Part shown: positions 54,821-60,000 of the stretch, piece after piece | Layout of the letters: each line of letters begins with the position of its first letter | Position numbering within the stretch: position 1 is the first letter of the stretch | From: Bolinopsis microptera | Lineage: Eukaryota > Ctenophora > Tentaculata > Lobata > Bolinopsidae | Length of the DNA: 60,000 nucleotides | NCBI RefSeq assembly: GCF_026151205.1 | Contig: NC_087073.1 | Coordinates: 11,689,578-11,749,577 of the forward strand | Direction: 5' to 3' | Program-made: the position numbers and the translations under genes | Notes under the pieces: generated by a model | Seen by the model: the letters and a program-made list of their open reading frames with translations, nothing else | What the model was told of the DNA's origin: nothing | Databases searched by the model: none

Positions 54821-57800
54821 CAGGCCATGATTACGTAATATTGCTGTCAGGAGGGGGGGGTTGGGTCTTGATTACGGTTGATTACGGAAGGGGGGTGGGG
54901 GGGTAAAAATTGCTAAAATATTGATTACGTAATATGTGAACGACCCCTATCATGTGCTTTAAAATTATTTCTTGCTTTTTGAAAATCCGTCCAACGGGCA
55001 ACGTTGTTCAAAGTTGGTGAACATGTTGCAAATATCAGGTGTAAGCCTAGTCATTGGTTATGGTTTCCTTGAAGCTGATATTATATTATGAGCAATTGTG
55101 CATGCATAATGATATTTTTGTATTTGTGAGGTTTCGTTATATAATTACTATGCAATTTTATTGTTAAATCTTATAGCTTTCATCAGATTATTTATACTTT
55201 TGTTAATCTGTTAACTTCATAAAATATGGAGGCAGTGATTTAATTCTCATAAATAAACAATCACAGGACGATGAAGAGTGACCTGAAAAGCACGAGACTG
55301 CAGGAACTGGAGATTATGTGTGACACTTACTACCAGGAAATAACCAGACTGACTATGGTAATGGAGCAGAGACCTGATCAAGGATCACGTGTCGTCACAC
55401 CACGTGCTTCTACACCACGTGCTTCCACTCCCGTTCACGGGTCAGAGCGGGAGAAGATCCTGGAGGCAAAACTTCAGAAGTTGGAGTTCGACAATTCTAC
55501 ACTGAAGAAGCAAATAATGAAGACTACGACTCAAACTATTGGGGATAGTACAGGTAAGCAACATTCATTCAAATTTTAAATTTGGCATGAGTCATGATAT
55601 TTTCAATAAACTTGTATACAGAAACCTGAAATTCTTGATTGCTTTTAATCATTGTTTCCTAAGTCGCGTCTTCCTTTTAGGGTTGATATCGGAGTATGCT
55701 AGCCTGTCGAGAACAGACCTGGAAGAACAGCATCAACAAAACTCGAAAGAACTGTTCGACGCTAAACTTACGATAGGAGAGCTGAAAACGAGTAGTGCTG
55801 TTGCAGAGGAAACGATAAAGCAGTTCAAATCACAACAAACTAAAAATAGCGAGAATCTCGAGAAGTTGGTTGATGATAGAGGCGCACTCGAGCGCAAACT
55901 TGCTTCTGTAGAGTGAGTCTATCAACATGTTAACTTTATATGTTTTAATTTTATGAAGACTTCACCCCTATTTTTCAATATTTCTTCGGAGGATTTTCAA
56001 ATTCTAATTTGATAACTCAAGCTAATTTTATTTATTACAGTGGAGAGCATCAAGCACAGAAACTTGTTATCAGAAGACTGAACAAAACTGTTAGACAACA
56101 TGAGGACGAAGTTGAGAAGTTGAAGAAGCAGGGTGATAGAGAACAAGTTAGTTTCGTCTCGATTCTCGAACATTTTTCAAATTACTTGAATTTTTACTGA
56201 ATTTTAATTTCATGCATCTTATACAAAAATAGCCTCAATCCTCATGTTTTTATTATAATGATAATGATATTTGACTCTTCGCAAATTTTATGGGAAATTA
56301 AGTCCACATTCATGACCGCTTAATTCATTCTCAATTCTTACATCATCAGGCAAATTTGAAAGTGAGGCTGACGGACAAGACTAAAATTATTACGAAACTA
56401 GAAAAAGAAATCGAAGGCCTGAAAGAACAGATCGCTGAATTTGAGATAAAAGAGACGAAGAGCGAACACAAAGATGTTGCATCGGCTCGTCCCAAGAAAA
56501 TGTCTCAACCTGTTGACAAAGAATCAATTCCTAAGACAAACAAAAAACCGGTAAAGAAGGAAATTCAAGAGAAGAAGATAGAAATGAAATCAGAGCATGA
56601 AAATGAAAATAAAAAGACAGATTCTGAAGCAGAGAGGGAAACTAAAAGAAAGAACTTTAAGATTTCTGAAGAAGAGCAGAGAAAGGTAAGAACTTTCTTA
56701 CTTTATTAGCTTCAGTTTCAAGTTGAATATACATCCTATAAGATTAATCGTTGATTCGTTAAACCACGTACAAAGCGATTTAACGACCATTACTTTAAAG
56801 GAGCGGGAAGAAGCAGCAGCAAGGAAGATACAGAAGAACTATCGTAACCACAGTCTAGCTAATTCTGTATCTCTACTTCAACGAGTGCTGAGAGGCCACG
56901 CTTTACGGTGCAAAGTGGCTAAAGAAGAACACAACCAAAGTGCTGAGATTATTCAGAGTACACTAAAAGGATTCGCAGTCAAGTCCCAGCATGTGGAGAG
57001 GTATGCTTGTAGATTCATCAGCTATTTCAAATTAATTGAAACTGACAACTGTGTCTATACGTGTCCTGCCTACCCTATACCACATTTTAAACTCTCTCCT
57101 CTCCCTTCTAATTACTGAACCACCCTGGTAGTCTATGGCCCCACCTCTCCATGCTTCCTAGTCTTCCATCCTATCCCGGTCCCTCCCGTTCACTTCCTTA
57201 ACCCTGGCCTTCTAACCTCCTGACCATCTCTAGTACTTATTCCTGAACCTCTCTCCCCGCCTCTCCCTACTTCTAAGGCTCACGTGCCTCTAGCCAGGAG
57301 GTAACTCCATCCTGAGTACCTCCCCAGCTCCTGGACCTCTCTCCCCCTGCATGACCTACCCCATTCCCAACCTAGCATCCCTCTTTCCCCTGAAACTACC
57401 CACTCCCCCTATCGACCTTCCATCATTCCTGGTCCTCTAACCTTCTTTCCTCGATCTTGGTTCCTTACATTCCATTGATCCAATATACCCTTCCTTTCCC
57501 TCCCATTTTATAAGAAGATCAGTGAAACACAACAAAAATGATAAGCAAAATAAGCAAAATAAAAGGAAAAGTGAAAAAAGTGCAAAGCAAAATCAAATAA
57601 TAAAAGCAATTCGTAGTCTTCTTTCTTCATTTCCTCGTTCGTCGCTGACCTGAAATAGAGTTAGTGCCTCCCATTCCCATAATGTTATATTTACCTATAG
57701 CTATGATTGAAAGCGAAATTAATGAAGTGTTTGAGAAAATTCTTGTTTATTCAGTAGTAACCTAGGTAGAAAAATTTAGGCTCTGAGCATTCCCAAGCGA

Positions 57801-59526
57801 CGAGCATGGCAAGTGGGGACTCCTGATCCCCCTCTGACTCCACTGGTGGCAAGTCTTCCTCCATTGACATAACCTCCAATTCGTCTTCCAAGTCAGTAAA
57901 GTCCAACTCGTCCAAGTTGTTCAAAGGGGTTGGTTTCATGGTCTGAAAATAAGGTGTTGAAGTAACCTTAACATCTGGTTCAATGGTGATGCAAATATCG
58001 GTGAAGTTATCTGGATAATACTTCTCAGGCCGAGGTAGATGAATGCATCCCAGGGCAGAGTAGAACTTCAGGAACCAGGAAGTATTGTAGTGTTCCAGAT
58101 CCGGATCAAACACGTATACTCTGTCTCGATTCCGCTTCCTGCGGAAGAAAGACGTAAACTTTGAAGAAAATGATTTGGCAAGTTGCATCGTAAGCGAAAT
58201 CACGGTGGAATTCTAACTGATAACAAACTGTAACAAATGAAAAGGGTGATGTTGCCATGTGCACCGTATTTAAAGGGTGCTCCTTTATCAAATCCTCATT
58301 TGAAGAGTGAGATTTCCACACGTGCCAAAATTGTGACTCGCTTTTCCTCCATTAATATGCACCCCTCTCCTTTCTTTGTCCATCCTTTCCCTTAAACTCT
58401 CTCCATCCCTCCGTCTCTCTAGCTCTCCTCTCCCTCTCTCCCGAAAGAAACTGAATGTCCCAGAATCTAGTTTTTCCAACACAGTTGTCTCTACGTAATA
58501 TAATGGGTGTTTCGAATATTTCCGGTCTTGGGTATTTTCTCTTGACTATAGTCTATATCAGTAATTTGAGTTGCTTTTAGATTCTTTCATCATAATTTCA
58601 TGTTTTACATTAGCGAATAGCCACACTTGTCACTTATATTGCGCTTCCTCATCTTATTCTATTCGCAGTTTGAGAAAGGAAAGTGAAGGTATTAAAGTTA
58701 CGGCAGAAACTCAAAAAGTTCAGCACTCAGCTCCAGGTAGTTTGCGCGGAAACGAACGTTACAAATCGTGCTATTTGATTACTCAAGAATTAGGTCGTGA
58801 ATTGATCATTATTTATCCGTTCTGCACCTTGTAATAGCTGAACTTGACGTTGCTGGGCAGTGAGTAAACACAGCCGAACATGACGTGACGAGAGATGCGT
58901 CACATGGTAATCCAGTCTGGAGCGCGCAAACGCGCGCAGCATTACAAACTGCTCACCTCAGGTCTAGCGATACTCTGAATTTTCGCGATTTTAACTAGCA
59001 ATAGGCCCCAACAACGCCGGGCTATATTTAGTCGTGACGTAATAATGACCCTCTGTGATCGATGTGGCAGGCAAATGGAGAGGGCTCCGTGATATCAAAT
59101 TATGGATTAGATAATGATGTACATGTAACTGAATTCATTTGATTACCACACCCGATTTCAGCGAGGACGAAGAACTTTCCGGAAAGAAAGAATCAGAAGT
59201 CTGTGGTTTCGGTAAGCGGAGTTCGCTTTTGTCTCTTTGTTTGGAGTACGTAATGTCTTATTCTAGTTGCATTCAATTCCTCAATTTCCTATTATCACAA
59301 TCAAAATATACAAGTTCTAACATCAAACCCTCAGAGAACCGTTCCTATCGCGAAGAAACCTGACGCTGGAAGAAATACTAAAAAGGACGAAACCCCACTC
59401 AAAGCGTCAGCCAAAAGAGCAGAACCAAAACCCATTGCTAAGAGTTCTACCGCTGTTTCAAACAGAAAAGTGCCAGTTGACCAGTCGGAGACCAGTAGTG
59501 ACGAAGATGACTTAATAATGATGTGA
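50939..59526 (+). CDS. IQCE: IQ-motif-containing protein E homologue
   Basis: Fourteen exons in continuous phase: 50939-50980, 51113-51197, 51314-51444, 51604-51759, 51895-51990, 54247-54317, 55267-55553, 55681-55912, 56041-56146, 56350-56685, 56801-57000, 58669-58736, 59162-59211, 59335-59526. They give 683 aa (human IQCE about 695). Shared marks are KEEMYDEIQRLKELI, ITGLRQKCHKYE...EIKTMKSDLKSTRLQELEI followed by TYYQEITRL, long coiled coils, and IQ-like motifs in exon 11 (ARKIQKNYR, LQRVLRGHALR, IIQSTLKGF). The C-terminus is acidic, SSDEDDLIMM. In vertebrates IQCE with EFCAB7 tethers the EVC-EVC2 complex at the base of cilia for Hedgehog signalling. Two antisense genes sit in introns 5 and 11. 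Confidence 0.87.
52020..53050. repeat. Pyrimidine-rich segment, part of a duplicated block (copy 1)
   Basis: CT-rich low-complexity sequence in IQCE intron 5 with a C-run near 52770-52787. From about 52560 on it matches 57120-57620 (gaggtaactccatcctgagt, catgacctaccccattccca). A 186-codon Pro/Leu/Ser-rich open frame here is compositional. Together with the antisense gene at 53174-53635 it forms a duplicated block. Confidence 0.65.
53174..53635 (-). CDS. Unknown 153-aa protein nested in IQCE intron 5 (paralogue 1)
   Basis: Single-exon minus-strand frame, starting MISLTMQLAK, with an alternative Met6. It has a basic N-terminal stretch (FFRRKRNRDRVYVFDPD), an aromatic centre (NTSWFLKFYSALGCIHLPRP), and an acidic C-terminal third ending FFYLGYY. 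Family not recognised. The copy at 57751-58203 is nearly identical, keeps the frame, and differs by a 9-bp in-frame deletion (one STP unit) plus a few substitutions. That pattern, an AATAAA right after the stop, and conserved sequence upstream suggest real genes. No TM or signal peptide seen. Confidence 0.6.
   Translation of the reverse strand: MISLTMQLAKSFSSKFTSFFRRKRNRDRVYVFDPDLEHYNTSWFLKFYSALGCIHLPRPEKYYPDNFTDICIPIEPDVKVTSTPSTPYFQTMKLTPLNNLDELYFTDLEDELEVLSMEEDLPPMESEGDQESPLAMLVAWECSEPTFFYLGYY
54450..54947. mobile_element. Palindromic MITE with GGGGTCGTTCACATATTACG ends
   Basis: The left end GGGGTCGTTCACATATTACG and the right complement are bordered by TAT on both sides (54447-54449, 54948-54950). 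The motif gattacgtaat recurs internally in both orientations. Long G runs (about 54521-54538 and 54787-54819) may be unreliable in assembly. It lies in IQCE intron 6. Confidence 0.75.
57120..57730. repeat. Pyrimidine-rich segment, duplicated block (copy 2)
   Basis: Second copy of the 52560-53150 block, shortened by several deletions, located in IQCE intron 11 and followed by paralogue 2 of the antisense gene. Confidence 0.65.
57751..58203 (-). CDS. Unknown 150-aa protein nested in IQCE intron 11 (paralogue 2)
   Basis: Near-identical to the protein at 53174-53635, with I/T, L/P, Y/D, L/M, M/V and T/K replacements and one STP unit missing. The frame is intact and the C-terminus SEPKFFYLGYY is kept. 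The stop codon overlaps an AATAAA-like tgaataaac. Upstream conserved sequence includes gtatttaaagggtgctcct (58265-58283; on the minus strand a TTTAAATAC TATA-like box). Function unknown. Confidence 0.6.
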   Translation of the reverse strand: MISLTMQLAKSFSSKFTSFFRRKRNRDRVYVFDPDLEHYNTSWFLKFYSALGCIHLPRPEKYYPDNFTDICITIEPDVKVTSTPYFQTMKPTPLNNLDELDFTDLEDELEVMSMEEDLPPVESEGDQESPLAMLVAWECSEPKFFYLGYY

Positions 59527-60000
59527 ATTGAAACATTTTATTTGATAATTAGTGATCTAAGTGTTGACGGAAAATGTAACTTATCACAAAAACTTGATAT
59601 TTCAGAGATGGCAGTTGAACAGATGTATTATACGTGTATATGACTAGATTTTGTATATAACATCACCAATTTTTATCATAATTTAATATTCATCCATGTA
59701 ATGTTGTGCTTTTAGTTTTAAAACCGCTGCTGTGTATATAGTGTGTATTTATATAATATCATCAATTAAGAAAGTGTTCTTAATAAACAAACTCAGACGC
59801 GTATTTTTATTTGTTCACTTAAAATGCAACTCTCTCAGAATAAACATTTAACGCCTGAGCTAATCGCTTTTAGCACAAGCCCACGATTATGCGTGATGTT
59901 AAATATTCCAGTTGATGTAATGCAAATTATATTAAAATACTTGACATCATCTCTCTTAAATAATATCAGATTATTCCAGACTAAATAACGAGACACATAC
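59527..60000. other. IQCE 3' UTR and downstream sequence
   Basis: AT-rich. A canonical AATAAA at 59782-59787 is the likely polyadenylation signal. Nothing else recognised to the window end. Confidence 0.6.

Noticed and set aside
1-60000. CRISPR arrays, operons, ribosome-binding sites
   Set aside because: Introns, LINEs, SINEs and MITEs show animal nuclear DNA. The regular 30-bp repeats are coding repeats without spacers.

Overview
The window is metazoan nuclear DNA: AT-rich, with GT-AG introns, many decayed transposons, and animal genes with long introns. RGS22-like and IQCE-like genes point to a ciliated animal. The transposon mix (an R2-type element with a PHD finger, tRNA-derived SINEs, hAT/mariner/pogo-type MITEs) and the Ig-receptor array suggest a non-bilaterian such as a hydrozoan cnidarian. 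That placement is an inference; I cannot name the species.

Layout. 1-3400: two minus-strand, intronless SLC7-type amino-acid transporter genes in tandem; the left one is cut by the window edge and frameshifted. 3760-5020: telomere-like and CCCCGA/CCCTGA repeats between direct repeats. 6196-31453 (minus): one RGS22-like gene whose 24 exons I could join in frame to 1,320 aa. Its intron 17 (9486-26797, 17.3 kb) holds a minus-strand PLAT-lipoxygenase homologue that has lost an iron-ligand histidine, and a plus-strand tandem array of five copies of an Ig-domain membrane receptor. Two copies are intact (19429-21357, 22311-24044) and three are broken. The array units carry fragments of the neighbouring RGS22 exon and of the lipoxygenase 5' end. 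31454-43365: transposon-rich spacer with two decayed LINE pieces and a nearly intact PHD-RT-endonuclease retrotransposon (37753-41018). 43366-50003 (plus): D-3-phosphoglycerate dehydrogenase in nine exons (491 aa), with an antisense secreted sushi/Ig gene nested in its intron 5. 50939-59526 (plus): IQCE-like gene in 14 exons (683 aa), with two near-identical antisense 150-153 aa genes of unknown function nested in two of its introns.

Most interesting feature. The receptors at 12600-24044 have a signal peptide, a cysteine-bearing ectodomain with a membrane-proximal Ig domain, one TM helix, and a cytoplasmic tail made almost entirely of a 10-residue repeat, consensus [SYC]Y[AVS]EMNPVNE. Nearly every unit contains YxxM, the binding motif of the PI3-kinase p85 SH2 domain, 9 to 19 times per protein. 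This looks like a multivalent PI3K-docking receptor family undergoing birth-and-death evolution inside a host gene's intron. A self/non-self or immune role is possible, but the sequence does not show it.

Calls rest on reading the sequence and recalling family features; exon junctions were chosen by splice consensus and phase continuity. No database search was possible.
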